From Elgaria multicarinata webbii (lineage: Eukaryota; Chordata; Lepidosauria; Squamata; Anguidae), in NCBI RefSeq assembly GCF_023053635.1, contig NC_086179.1:101293541-101357540 (forward strand): a stretch of DNA of 64,000 bases, written 5' to 3'. The translations under genes were made by a program, and so were the position numbers. This document shows, piece after piece, positions 11,401 to 21,971 of this stretch (its first letter is position 1; each line of letters starts with the position of its first letter). The notes under the pieces are model-generated. The model was given only the letters and a program-made list of their open reading frames with translations, did not search any database and had not been told where the DNA came from.

Positions 11401-13496
11401 GTGGTTCGGTATGACTGCAAGACGGGTGTGACTTAGGAGGTTGATATTGTTTCTTTGATTGCTGTGGCTGGTATCGTGGAGTACGATCCGGATATTGTTT
11501 GTTGTAGTATGGGTTCTGTGGTCGAAACCATCGTCGTGCCTTAGATGCTGACTGTTGTTGTTGTTGTTAGCCTATGCCCATCTTTTTTGCTGTGGCTCGG
11601 GCTTTCTGTACGGAGTCCATTTGGTCGTCAGTTTTGTCATTGAAGAGACCTTCTCCATCAAATGGAAGGTCTTCGATTCTAGTTCTGGCCTCCAGGTTTA
11701 GGCCAGCTGAGCGCAGCCATGCATGGCGTCTTAGATTTATGGCACCCACCATTGATTCTGCGTGACAATCAGTTTGGTGTCGAGTGGCGTTCATCTGGTG
11801 GCGTGCCAGCTTTATGGCTTCTGATTGGAAGACTCTAGACAGTTCCCGGTGCTCATTTGGTAGATAGTCGCAAAGCAAACCCAACTTTTCCCAGAGAAAA
11901 AGTTGATATCTGGACAGCATGGCTTCATAATTCGAGACTTTAAGGCCAAGTGATGCTGTGGAGTAGAGCTTCCTTCCAAGAGTATCAAGCTTACGACACT
12001 CCTGGTCGACAGGCGAGGTGTGATGTTTGTGGCTTTTACTCTGTGCCGATTCCACAATGATGGAATTCGGACGTGGGTGCGATGAGAGGAAGGTTAAATC
12101 CTTTTCCTGTACTCAGTACAACGACTCAAGGCGTTTAGAGGTTGGGGGCATTATGGAGGTTGTACTCCATGCCTGGTGAACAGTTTGTAGTAGCGTAGGT
12201 AAGAACAGGACGGAAACTGGAAGGATGGAGTCGGTATAGATGGCATCATATACTGGGTCGCTAACTTGTTCAACTTGTTGTTGGGCCTCGATACCGAGGC
12301 TTTGAGCCATTCAGAGGACTTGGTCGGAAAATATACCAAGGTCTTCCGGAGGAGAGATTCCGCCCTTAGGAGCTACGGTGTCCTCTGGGGAGGGCATGGA
12401 TGGAGCAGGTGATGGAACTGAGGAAGAATCGGATTCATAATCCTCAGGTGAGTCAGGTGAATTACGTCTGGAGGCTGAGATCGAAGCCAATTGAGTGTCC
12501 GGCGGTGGTAGCGGAAGTGGTTGGATTCGAAAAGCGGAACGGTGTTCGGAGCGGGGAATCCTAAGGGATACTCCTCTTGGTGGTACAGGAGGTGGCGGTG
12601 TTGGTTGGTGGGATCGTGATTGAAGGGACATAGAGTCATATTCTGTATCGCGGTAGCGTGGTTGCTCTGGGTGGTCTCTCCAGTAGTCAAAATAGTACCT
12701 ACTGGGAGGATGGTAATATTCATAGGAATGGTCCCAGTCTCTATGAGGCGATCTGGAGCGAGCGTGTTGGCTGTGACGCTCCGGAAGTGTGTGCGGTTCC
12801 TTTCCTCTTTCCCTAGAAAGGGAATGAGATGGTGAATGGCTGCCGGTGCCGTGGGTACGGTTCGATGGCGACAGTCGTCGATGTCGAGGAGAGACGATAT
12901 CAACTGGTTGATATGGAGGAATCGGTCGGTCCGGAGAAGGGTCTCGGGATCGATCGCCCTGAGCGGGAGGACGTGGTGTCGGTCCCTAATTTCTCCCTCT
13001 GACGCTGTAGATATTGGTTCAATTACCAATGGCGGCAGAGGGGACCTCACCAGTACTCGAATAGGAGAATCGAGTAGAGGGGGAAGAGATGCCGTTGTTA
13101 CCGTAGAAGGAAGGTGTTTAGTTTTATCCTTCTTTTCCTTTCCGGCAGAGCTTCCTTGTTCTTAGGCCTCTTGGCTCTTTTGGTGAGCTTTTTCGCTGTC
13201 ATTTGGGTTAGCAAATTTGCTGAAGCAGGAATAGGCGGAGGAATGTTCTGAGAAGAAGCAGATGGTTGCTCGGTAGACGCCATTTTGGATGAAAGAATGG
13301 GGTCGACCGATTGAAGCGCTTTTTGCCAAAGAAGAGACTTTAATCTATTGGCTCTATTTTTTCGAGCCTGTCTAGAAAAAGACATACAATGTCTGCAGGA
13401 CTCAACAACGTGGGTTTCTCCCAGACAGAGGAGGCAAAGGGTGTGTCCGTCTGATGGAGTTCAATTTACTGCCACATTGGACGCATTTAGTAAAAG

Positions 13497-14399
13497 TGTC
13501 ATGCCCTGCACAGAGATGGAGTCAGGAGATGAGGAGGAGGTGGCAGAGGCTGGACCTAGCGCCGAGAAGCCCAGCTCAGGTAGTGGGGAGGCTGGACTGG
13601 CAGAGACTGTGGCAGAGCCTCAGGGAGAAGAGCCAAGGCCAGCTGGATACTCTGCCAGCTCTGAGGGCTTGATGCCAGCAAAGACTGCGGAGGAGCCGCA
13701 GAGGTCTGAGGAGGAGGCGGAGAAGCCTGGTTTCAGCCAGTTGCGGGCGGAGAAGGCAACCAGACACCGGTCTTGCCACCTCCACCGGAAACGCCAGGCA
13801 ATTAGGGATCAGCTGAGAGACCATGACTCAGCACTCTGACTGAGGATAAAAGCGCAGCCGTGACCCACGCAGAGTTGTCAGAGATTATCTGAGCGTTCTG
13901 GCGAAAGCCTTTGCTCTTAGATCTTGTGACCTCGTGCCTTGTTCCTGGACGCCTGGATCCTGATTCCTGCCTTGATCCCTGGACCCCGTGACCACGTCTG
14001 CCTACTCTGGATTCCTGCCTTGATCCCTGGACCCCGTGACGTCTGCCTACTCTGGATTCCTGCTTCGACCTTGGACCGGTTTGTGACTACGTCTTGCCTG
14101 TTGTTGCCCCGTGATTCTGGACTGTGTTACTGGATTGTTGCTGACTGTTGGCTGTGTTTGAACTTGGACTGGACTATCGAATCTCCGCTTTGCCACGCTC
14201 CCTCAACCTCGGACTGGACATTGACTTTGCTAAAAGCCTGCTTCCTGAACTGTTCCTGTTCATGGACCTTTGCATTCAAACCCCCGTTTCCCCCTCCTTT
14301 CCCTGCACTGTTTAGCTTCTGTAAATAAACACCTTCGTTGCTTAGCTACCGGCTGGTCTTATCTTTCTTTGTCAAGCCATTTGGCGGCTTTCCCGGACA
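13497..14399 (+). mobile_element. Solo LTR (Ty3/gypsy-like or similar) inside the DIRS gag region
   Basis: A 903-base unit starting TGTCATGCCCTGC and ending CCCGGACA. It is flanked on both sides by AAAAG, a 5-bp target duplication of the size LTR elements make. A TATA-like GGATAAAAGC at about 13843 and an AATAAA at about 14324 give a plus orientation. A short internal duplication (GATTCCTGCCTTGATCCCTG occurs twice, at about 13960 and 14010) lies in the 3' half. No internal coding region is attached, so it is a solo LTR left by recombination. The long open stretch across it (13348-13839) is not a gene. Confidence 0.85.
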
Positions 14400-14602
14400 A
14401 AAAGGGGCCTTCAAGGCCATGCGCCTAAAGGATGCTAACAGCTAAATAGACTAATAACTAATTTTTTAAAAAAAATTTTTTAGAGAAGAACAAGAAAGAG
14501 AAGAAGAGACAAAGAAGAAGACGAAGAGGATTCTCAGCAATAGTAAGTAAGTAATAGTATAGTAACTCAAATAATGATGAGGCAACGCTGACGGTGGTCA
14601 AA

Positions 14603-14766
14603 GAGGAACTGAGGGAGTGGGCGGGAACACCATATATATACCACTTGACAGTGGGGGAGGAGTTCCCGCCCAAAAGTTCTCAGTTATTAGAAGTCCGACT
14701 GAGGCTCCACGCAGGCGCAGAGCCCCATTAAGTGTGATGCACAGAGACCACGAAGAAGAAATGCAA
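14603..14766 (-). repeat. DIRS copy 1, right inverted terminal repeat (5' end of element)
   Basis: Reads GAGGAACTGAGGGAGTGGGC on the plus strand, through CCATATATATACC, to GCACAGAGACCACGAAGAAG and AAATGCAA. It mirrors 8072-8254. The host L2 tail (TAAATAAATAAATA) follows immediately. Confidence 0.93.
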
Positions 14767-14913
14767 TAAATAAATAAATAATAAAAGAACGGAAACATGG
14801 AGGGAAAGAGGGGAAATGAGTGCTGGACGTGGACGACGTCATGTGAGTATTGGGCTGCAAAGCCACAAAGCAGGTATGGCGAGTGTGTGATAAATCACTG
14901 GTGTGATGCAGCC

Positions 14914-14995
14914 CTCGGTCACATGAATCCCTGCTTTTCCTGGGCAATAGCAGGAGCTAATCTATTTGGGGATGCCTTCCGCATACCAGCCTGGA
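14914..14995 (-). repeat. Fragment of a terminal repeat of the DIRS copy 2 family
   Basis: The bases CTCGGTCACATGAATCCCTG to GATGCCTTCCGCATACCAGC are the reverse complement of the left terminal repeat at about 1195-1228 plus 1718-1760, which are separated there by an L2. This may be the 5' terminal repeat of the DIRS at 1165-6320. In that case the whole 8030-14785 block was inserted into that element. Alternatively it is a separate fragment. Confidence 0.65.
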
Positions 14996-15363
14996 GAATC
15001 TCAACTTTTAAAACATAAACAAACAAACAAAAACACTCACAGGTTTCTAGCACTTGCAGCTGCATGTGTGGTCAATTCATGCTACAATCTTAGAAATCAG
15101 AGGAATGGAAAAGGAGTGAAAACAAATCCAAAGGAATTATTCAGAATAATAGAACTGCAACTGTGCAAAATCAGAGAAACTATATAAATATGCCCAATTT
15201 GCAAAATCAATTTAGGTTACAGAATTAAATTTTTCTTGGCAATTTAATTTTTTTAAGTGCACCATTCTGGCAATATCTGCCTCTGAAAGGAGGAAACGGA
15301 TAACTATTTGCATAACAGACAAATTTTCCCCATGTTCGTTTTACAGGCCAAAGGATGATTTAC

Positions 15364-15564
15364 CTTCCAGCCTGGTTTGGCTACATGTTTGAAATAAGGG
15401 AAATGATCCTCAATCCATGTGTAGATGTCTTTCAGCATCATGCGCTTCTTCTCAGTGCTGTTGATAGCAAATTGGATCATAGCCATATAGGAATAGGGGG
15501 GACGTTCAGAGAAGGGCTCCTGCCATGAGGTAGTAGAGGATGATGGTGCAGAGCCTTCCTCAAA
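15364..15564 (-). CDS. FOXM1: FOXM1 exon, first half of the forkhead domain
   Basis: A 201-base exon of 67 open codons. It runs from FEEGSAPSSSTTSWQEPF through SERPPYSYMAMIQFAINS and TWIEDHFPYFKHVAKPGWK. The acceptor CTTACCAG ends at 15565 and the donor GTAAAT begins at 15363; both edges are phase 0. RPPYSYMAMIQFAI and the helix-2 block DIYTWIEDHFPYF are diagnostic of FOXM1 rather than other forkhead proteins. The next exon downstream (333-205) completes the winged helix. The short serine-rich start corresponds to the linker just before the forkhead. Open reading continues into both introns by chance and is not coding. Confidence 0.97.
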
Positions 15565-16621
15565 CTGGTAAGTGGAAAAGAAGAGAAGGAAATATGAAGG
15601 GTGTATGGCCTGCAGAAAGTTACACAAAAGGCTTCTAGATCACAGTATACCAAACAGGGACCCTCTGAGTAGGACTGGTCATATACTTAAGGCATTAACC
15701 TAGCAGAAATGTAACAATGAGGATTGCATTATTTAGAAGGAAAATGAGTTTGTGAAAAGTGGTTGTGAAACCACAGAAGTAAAGGTGTTGTAGGCTGTTC
15801 AGCCAAGAAGCTTAGTGGCGACCCTGGGCCAGTTGCTTCATCTCTGGTGAACTTAACCTCCAGTGTTTTGGTGAAGGAAGGGGATAGGGTCACCTGCCCA
15901 GAGCCTGAAGTGGGAAGAATAGGATTAAAAATGTAATGAATAATGAAGTTTCTCAATAATTATAATTAATTATTATTTGTAACAATGCCATATAAATATA
16001 AATTTATTCAAATGGCATTTAAATGGTTGAACTGTTGTTAAATCGGACCTCATTATACTGCAGGGAAAGGCAGGGGCTGCTCATGGGCAAAGTGGGCGTC
16101 TGGCTTTTTATAGAGAGAGACTGGAAACAATCACACATACACACACCCCTTTGCTATCAAGTAAAACACAAGTTTTGCAATGAAGAACAAAAAGCCACTA
16201 TAGACAGAAGGGAAGGTCATGGGACATTAGGACACAACCACTGGTCAGGCACCCCAAACCTAATTCTGATTACCTACCATTTGTCAAGTCTGCTCTCAGT
16301 GAACCTGGTAACCCAGAAATCCCACCTCCCTGCATTTCTAAGCATTTCACTGCCTCAGGAGAAGAGGTAGGTGCTTTGCCCTTTCCATTTTTCTTGAGGT
16401 TCTTTTGTCTGCCTCCCTCTCACAGTTGGCGTCCAGCTTGCTACAGGACACAAAAGATCAGGACAGAGCAAAACGCTGTGAAGGAAACAGGTGGGGTGAG
16501 TTTTTGCCACCTTGATTTTTTGAGGCAGCAGCACATAAGAGACATCTCTGTAGTGCACCCTGCTGTGCACACACATTCCTGAACTGCCCTTTGGCTTGGT
16601 TTAGCCATGCACCTTGCTTAC
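15565..16621 (-). other. FOXM1: FOXM1 intron, about 1.06 kb
   Basis: This short intron separates the linker exon from the first forkhead exon. I see no transposon that I can name with confidence. A short CA-rich run lies near 16133-16150. In mammals an alternative exon (Va) can lie near the forkhead exons, but no convincing equivalent with splice sites was found here. Confidence 0.7.
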
Positions 16622-16770
16622 CTTCATTGCTTTCTGCTTGGGGGTCTGGTTCTCTTTCTCTGCTTCTTTTTTCACACTGCAGGGGTTCAGTTCATCGGAG
16701 CTCATCTTGCCCAACCACTGGATATTGGTTAGACTGTTGTCCAGGCCACAGCTTGGTGTCTCCCCATTGC
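16622..16770 (-). CDS. FOXM1: FOXM1 exon, conserved segment before the forkhead
   Basis: A 149-base exon. Its first two bases (GC) complete a codon begun in the exon at 42182, then 49 codons follow: NGETPSCGLDNSLTNIQWLG, KMSSDELNPCSVKKEAEKEN and a lysine-rich end. The acceptor CATCTAG ends at 16771 and the donor GTAAGC starts at 16621. LDNSLTNIQWLGKMSSD matches the conserved human FOXM1 stretch INNSLSNIQWLRKMSSDGL, and the KKEAEKEN block matches KQEMEEKEN. In the family this region lies between the N-terminal repressor domain and the DNA-binding domain. The exon ends in phase 0, fitting the next exon. Confidence 0.96.
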
Positions 16771-17014
16771 CTAGATGAGTACAAACACACAGTCCTTATT
16801 CTGCAACTCTAGATCCCCAAAGGGAGGCTTCAAGCCTGTTCTTTAAGCAAACAGAGTTCAGAGATCAATTATCTTGGAGACAATAGAGTTTTGACAGCAT
16901 CATTTGAAACAAAGAATTAAATTAAAGCACTACAAATCACAGATTCATATACTATCAAGCTACTCAGTTTACTTACTTAGTAACTATAGTAAGGGAGGTA
17001 GTGGTGGTGAAAAT

Positions 17015-17397
17015 GTAAACAAAAGGAACCCAAAAGGCGACCACCATAGAAACAAAATAAAACCAATGAAATAAATCATCATTCAAAAATTATACACGCT
17101 TATTTATAATAGAATAACTGTTTTCAATACAATACTAATACAAGTCTACAACAATCCACTTTCACATCAGTGTAGCATTTCATTACATATCAGTACAGCA
17201 TTCAATTGCAATTAACAATCATTTCAAACCAGATTTAAATAGTCATTGCATTGAAATCCGACCCATAGACATCAGACACTATCACCTAATCACATAAACA
17301 GTATATTAAGACCAAATTTAGTCAACAAGGTTCATGTTATTCCTTGTTTCAAAGTATCTTCTTCAAAAACGTCGGTTTTAGTAATCTGTAAAAGATA
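17015..17397 (+). repeat. Left arm of a foldback (long inverted repeat) element
   Basis: About 383 bases starting GTAAACAAAAGGAACCCAAA and ending at AATCTGTAAAAGAT. Reverse-complemented, it matches 18237-18621 with about 16 differences by eye (about 96% identity). It is AT-rich without an open frame. The arm begins abruptly at both ends, so it is a defined unit rather than general palindromic drift. I cannot name the family. Confidence 0.9.
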
Positions 17398-18236
17398 ACA
17401 CCACATAGACTCAAGTTCCCAGGAAAGAGGAAAATTCCAGACTGGAGTTTAGACCCTGAGGGGCCACTGTATTTAACCTAAATGTCTACTGAGCCTTACT
17501 GCCCATAGCCACTCCTCTTATCTGAAAATAAAATTTACCCTAAAACCTAAAATAGTTTTTTTCTAATACAATGTCCACAAGATTAAGCAAAAAATAAGTT
17601 GGTGGATGAGGATTAGATCTTTTATCAAGAACAGTTGTTATGACCATGCGTGATTCCTGGACATCAGGAAAAACTTCCTGACTGTTAGAGCAGTAAGACA
17701 ATGGAATCAGTTACCTAGGGAGGTTGTGGGCTCTCCCACACTAGAGGCCTTCTATGTAGTGTATGGTAGATATCACTTTAAGAACGGAAGTTACGGTTGG
17801 GAGATCTATGCTGTGGTTCATTATTTAATCAGCTGGCAGACGCTGCTGTCTGCCAGCTCAGAAACAGAAAACAATGTGACAAAGTAAAATACGTTTTTCT
17901 GATCTTGGTATGTATGTAAGGTCTTAATTTTGTGTTGACTTCCTGGAGTGTTAAATAAGTATATTGTTGTGGAATGGCATAGACCTTCGTCTGTTTAGGA
18001 AAAATATAGCTAATTAGCTTTTTGTATACTGTGGAGATATAATACCGGAAGATGGTCTCACCTTGAAAAACTTAATAAAGAGAGATTGCGTGAGCTTTCC
18101 ACTGACTGTTGGCGGTAAGTTGTCTGAATAAAGCAGTTTACGGTGTTCTTATCTTGTGAATCAGCCAAAAAAATAAGAAGTAAATGAGAGTTGTTACTGT
18201 GGAGTAACTCTAATCAAATGTGTTTACTTTGGAATT
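17398..18236. other. Spacer of the foldback, with a CR1 fragment and an LTR-like stretch
   Basis: About 17655-17757 is a plus-strand CR1 fragment (GACATCAGGAAAAACTTCCT through TCCCACACTAGAGGCC). From about 17758 to 18170 follows a stretch beginning TGTAGTGTATGG with two AATAAAG motifs (about 18076 and 18128). This resembles the R/U5 part of an LTR, but no matching end or target duplication could be fixed. The remainder is not recognised. Confidence 0.5.
17831..17858. repeat. Perfect 11-bp-arm hairpin
   Basis: AGCTGGCAGAC, then six bases (GCTGCT), then GTCTGCCAGCT: a perfect 11-bp inverted repeat in the spacer of the foldback. It could form a stable stem in DNA or RNA. No function can be assigned from sequence. 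Confidence 0.8.
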
Positions 18237-18621
18237 GATATCTTTTACAGATTACTAAGACCGACGTTTTTGAAGAAAATACTTCGAAACAAGGAATAAC
18301 ATGAACCTTGTTGACTAAATTTGGTCTTAATATACTGTTTATGTGTTTAGGTAATAGTGTCTGATGTCTATGGGTCGGATTTTAATGCAATGACTGTTTA
18401 AATCTGGTTTGAAATTATTGTTAAGTACAATTGAATGCTGTACTGATATGTAATGAAATGCTACACTGATGTGATAGTGGATTGTTGTAGACTTGTATTA
18501 ATATTGTATTGAAAACTGTTATTCTATTATAAATAAGCGTGTATAATTTTTGAATGACGATTTATTTCATTGGTTTTATTTTGTTTCTACGGTGGTCGCC
18601 TTTTGGGTTCCTTTTATTTAC
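18237..18621 (-). repeat. Right arm of the foldback element
   Basis: The mirror of 17015-17397. It contains GACCGACGTTTTTGAAGAAA near the inner edge and ends GGGTTCCTTTTATTTAC. The close match between arms means that they arose or were homogenised recently compared with the surrounding decayed repeats. Confidence 0.9.
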
Positions 18622-19739
18622 TACTTATAGTTAGGGCTGCCAACATTTTACTGTCCCTATGCCTTGACACGCACAAATGTAGCAGATAAAGCTTGTCCCA
18701 CCACTTATTTGCATACCAGGAAAATCTCCTGCTTTATTCATGCATGTCAGAAAAGCTCTTGTAAAAAAAAGTTGACAAATCATATCTAACTCATTATAAA
18801 AACACCAAGCTTTATATTAATAAGATTTCCAAACTGACTTATCCCAAGGCTTGGGTCAACATAAACAATCCTTTCACAAGCACTAACAGGATAAAAGACC
18901 AACTATTAAAAATAAAACATCCTATGAGCTATCCCATACTAGTTGCCAAAAGCTAGCTCGGATAGCAGATATCTTCAAATGAGTCCCACTAGTGACTCAG
19001 ATGCAGAGTACCTTTCTGAATATCTTACCTTGTAAGGAATTTAAACTCAAATCAACATTCATAGCTCAAGAAAATACAAACTGGTAAGGTAACTTGCCCA
19101 AGTGGGTTCCAAGCTGCAAATACCATATCACATTGTTGATCCCACATAGTGCAAATCACTTCTAAATAAATGCCTCTAAAATTTGCACAAATTTGTACTA
19201 ATCGAAAAATAAACCCCAAGATCAACTCCTCTTCAATTAAATCTCAATCCACTCATTTTACATCTGTCAACCCAACCCACTCCCTTTTCTTTCTCCTTCT
19301 TGCAGCCAGTTTGGCAACCCCCACCCACAATCCCTCCAGCAATCTCTTTCTTTCTCTGCCAGCCAGCCCACCCTGTTGCAGCCTGACATTTTGTCCAAAT
19401 CTCTCTCTCCTAGAATTAGCATCTGAATACACATGCATGATTATACAACCCCCACAACCCTCTACTTTTTCTGAGAATCTCCCATCCCAAAGCACACTTC
19501 CAGAATAACATCAAACCCTGTAGCTGAATGTGCTCGCCTAAGCACATGTACAAAACCACATTTGTTCCAGAAAGACCTGTCCACAGTGGTCATAGTGTAT
19601 CTATGGGGAGCACCCAAAGAAAAAGCCACTTGACACATTTATTGATTACAAACAAGAGTTTGAAATTCACTGGCTGACTTGGTAGAGGATTGTAACTAAA
19701 AACACAAGAACAATGAACCTTCAAGCCTATAATGAGAAC

Positions 19740-20150
19740 TGATGTATTGGAGAAATCCTTTGAAGTCTCATGGAAGGTTGGCTCCAGAGATTAAACCAGG
19801 CCACAGACATGGGCCTTCTCTGTGGCTGCTCCAAGGCTCTGGAACTCCCTTCCCAGGGAGGCTAGGCTGGCTCCCTCTGTGCTACATTTTCGGAGGCAGA
19901 CATTTTTTTGTTTGTTTCAACAGGCTTTTGGAGCTACTCTGGACCTGTGTTAATGTATTGGACATCCTCCTTTTTGATCTGCTACTGTTTTTAAATTTTT
20001 TAACACGTTTTTAATTTTACTATAGGTTTAATTCTATTTTAACTTTTGTAAATTTATATTTATATGTTTAATTGTACAGGTTTTAATTTTGTAAACCGCC
20101 TTGAGTCCCAGTACTGGGAAAAAGGCGGGCTATAAATAAATAAATATAAT
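19740..20150 (+). mobile_element. L2-type LINE 3' end fragment
   Basis: The 5' part is a decayed ORF2 end (the sense is like SLWLLQGSGTPFPGRLG, a remnant of the APRLWNSLPRE block). It is followed by a T-rich 3' UTR with AATTTTGTAAACCGCCTTGA, a GGCGGGCTATAAATAAATAA tail and a short AATA run. It is 5'-truncated and clearly old. Confidence 0.7.
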
Positions 20151-20439
20151 AATGCACCCTTTGCATCGCTTGCAGTGGGGAGGGTTTGCAGGAATTAGAG
20201 AGGAGGTGGATCAGTAAATCGAGAGTCCTTAACACTTTGGGGAAGGAGAAAGGGGTTGGGGTCGACAGCTGGGATCAAAAAATGAAGAAGGGGGCTAAGG
20301 GTTTTTTAGGTTGAGGAGGTGCAGGGGTTACTGAGGCGCAATCAACTTGACTAGAAAAGAGGGGAAGAGTTGCATTCATAGACTGTGTTCGGATATTGCC
20401 ATTGTCGTGTTCATGCCTGTTCCCTCTGGAATTCACACA

Positions 20440-21411
20440 TGTTGGCAAGCTGACGCTCACATCAGTGAGACTTCTTTTATTGAGGAAATCACACGGTAGG
20501 CAGGCTTAATGGTAACACGGTCTCCAAAACACACTTAAAGCTAAACGATGGCTAGAAAGCTTTAGGCTCTTTTTCTAAAACGATCCTTAAGGCAAACACT
20601 CAGGGTGTGTGTGTGTGTTTAGGGTAGACCACCCTCCAATTTGAGCTTCTCCAGACACTGCATATGCTGGCACCTCAACATGGCCAATCGCCTAAAACAA
20701 AATCCCAGGGAAGGGTTGCTCTGAGCCACCAGAGCAGGGCAGAGAAGATTGGTCACGCACTTGTCAATCTCAGCCTGCCACAACTGAGCTGGCCCTGGTT
20801 ACCATGGCTTCAGGGAAGATTAAGCCTCAGGCACAGGAGTCCCATCCTTCTAAGGACTGGCAACTCCCTGCCACCTGAGCTCAGGCCACACACACACAAT
20901 CCACAGCAAATGCGAGTCCAAGTCTATGAAAAGCCTCACTACTTTTCATGGCACAGTTCTTAGATATCCAAAGTCCAAATAGCAAAGCATCCATGTGCAG
21001 AGTGCTTTCAAAGTCCCAATTGCAAATGGAATCCAAAGCAGGAGGGAGGTCAGGCATTGCGTTGGGAGATGAAACCTAGCAAAGCTTTTCCAGCTTTGCA
21101 CCAGCATTTAAGGCCTATTCAAAAGCCACTTGACAGACAGGTCCTCTGACCTGAAAGCCATGCCCATGTGCCAACAGGGTGGGATGGCACAACCCACTTC
21201 TAAGAGCAGCTCCTGTCCCTTCCAAATACTCTCAAGTTCCCATTCTGATTCCTGACTCCAAGCTGAGCAGAGCAGAGAAGAGGAGCTGCCTCAGCTGGAC
21301 TAGGAGCTACGAAAGGAAGCCAGCCCCTAAGAGAGAGAGCGATCAGAGCAAGCAGACAGGAGCTTGATGGGGGAGATCAGCAGGGAAGGTCAGGAGGGGA
21401 GGTCCCTAACA
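20440..21411 (-). mobile_element. LTR-like unit, minus orientation
   Basis: On the minus strand the unit begins TGTTAGGGACCTCCCC and ends GCTTGCCAACA, so both ends form the short inverted TGTT/AACA pair typical of LTRs. An AATAAAAGAAGTCTCA polyadenylation region lies at about 20468-20481. No internal coding region borders it, so it looks like a solo LTR. I could not find a matching target duplication, and the outer limits may be off by some bases. It contains a GT run at about 20608-20622. Confidence 0.55.
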
Positions 21412-21971
21412 AAAAGTATTTTCTTCTTGTAAGACATACTCATATAGTAGGGGACCTTATTGTGCACCTTCAGAGAGGACAGGATAAAGCACAGGCAATT
21501 CCACTATAATCGGAAAGGAAAAAACAAAACAGAAATAGACAATATTCTTGTTGCAGGTGTTCACCTGCAACAAGTGCAAGCTGGTTGCACTATTGGAAGA
21601 AAAACTCAGAGGACTTGAGCGGCGAGTGTCCACCCTCCAAGGAATAAGAGAAGGTAAGGAGTTCTTAGAATGGTGGAACAGCAACAAGAAGCACAAGAGT
21701 TTGAAGAGCAACAGCAAGCTAAAGCAGAAGTGGAGTATGCTGAGGTGAGGAAAGCCAATGAAGAGGAAACTCCCTGGAAAAGAGTGACAGGAGCGGAAGA
21801 ACTAGAAGACATTCTGCACCAGTGGAAGCATAAGAGTTAAGCAACTGCTTTCAGCTACTGGAAGATGAGACTGGAGGACAGCCTGCAGAGGAAGAATTAC
21901 AGGGGACACCATGCAACAGTGAACAAGAGGCAGAAGGTCAGTCAACCAAGAAGAAGAGAAAAGTAGTCATT

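Larger units (their letters stand above)
8072..14766 (-). mobile_element. DIRS-type tyrosine-recombinase retrotransposon fossil (copy 1)
   Basis: A minus-strand DIRS about 6.7 kb long, including a 0.9-kb solo LTR. Parts from 5' to 3': right inverted terminal repeat 14603-14766; gag-like region about 11567-14460; reverse transcriptase and RNase H about 9500-11109 (blocks VDLQDAYFHIH, LPFGLSSAP, LYPYLDDW); tyrosine recombinase about 8475-9490 (STRRSYSSKW core-binding region, KARSTRG and FIRHYK catalytic blocks); internal complementary region 8342-8437; left terminal repeat 8072-8254. The recombinase frame overlaps the end of the RNase H frame, as known for the family. It is broken in several places. 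The two terminal repeats still match at roughly nine bases in ten by eye, so it is of moderate age. Confidence 0.93.
334..15363 (-). other. FOXM1: FOXM1 intron between the two forkhead exons, about 15 kb
   Basis: This is the intron at the conserved split after GWK of the forkhead. About 334-1164 shows no recognised gene or repeat. From 1165 to about 15000 it is mostly transposon: a degraded DIRS element with L2 and CR1 insertions, then an L2 tail holding a second DIRS that itself holds a solo LTR. 15006-15363 shows nothing recognisable. The intron would be only one to three kilobases without these insertions, so its size comes mainly from retroelements. Confidence 0.85.

Noticed and set aside
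13348-13839. A 163-codon acidic open frame resembling a small host protein
   Set aside because: It crosses the boundary between the DIRS and the solo LTR and lies mostly in LTR DNA, so it is not a gene.
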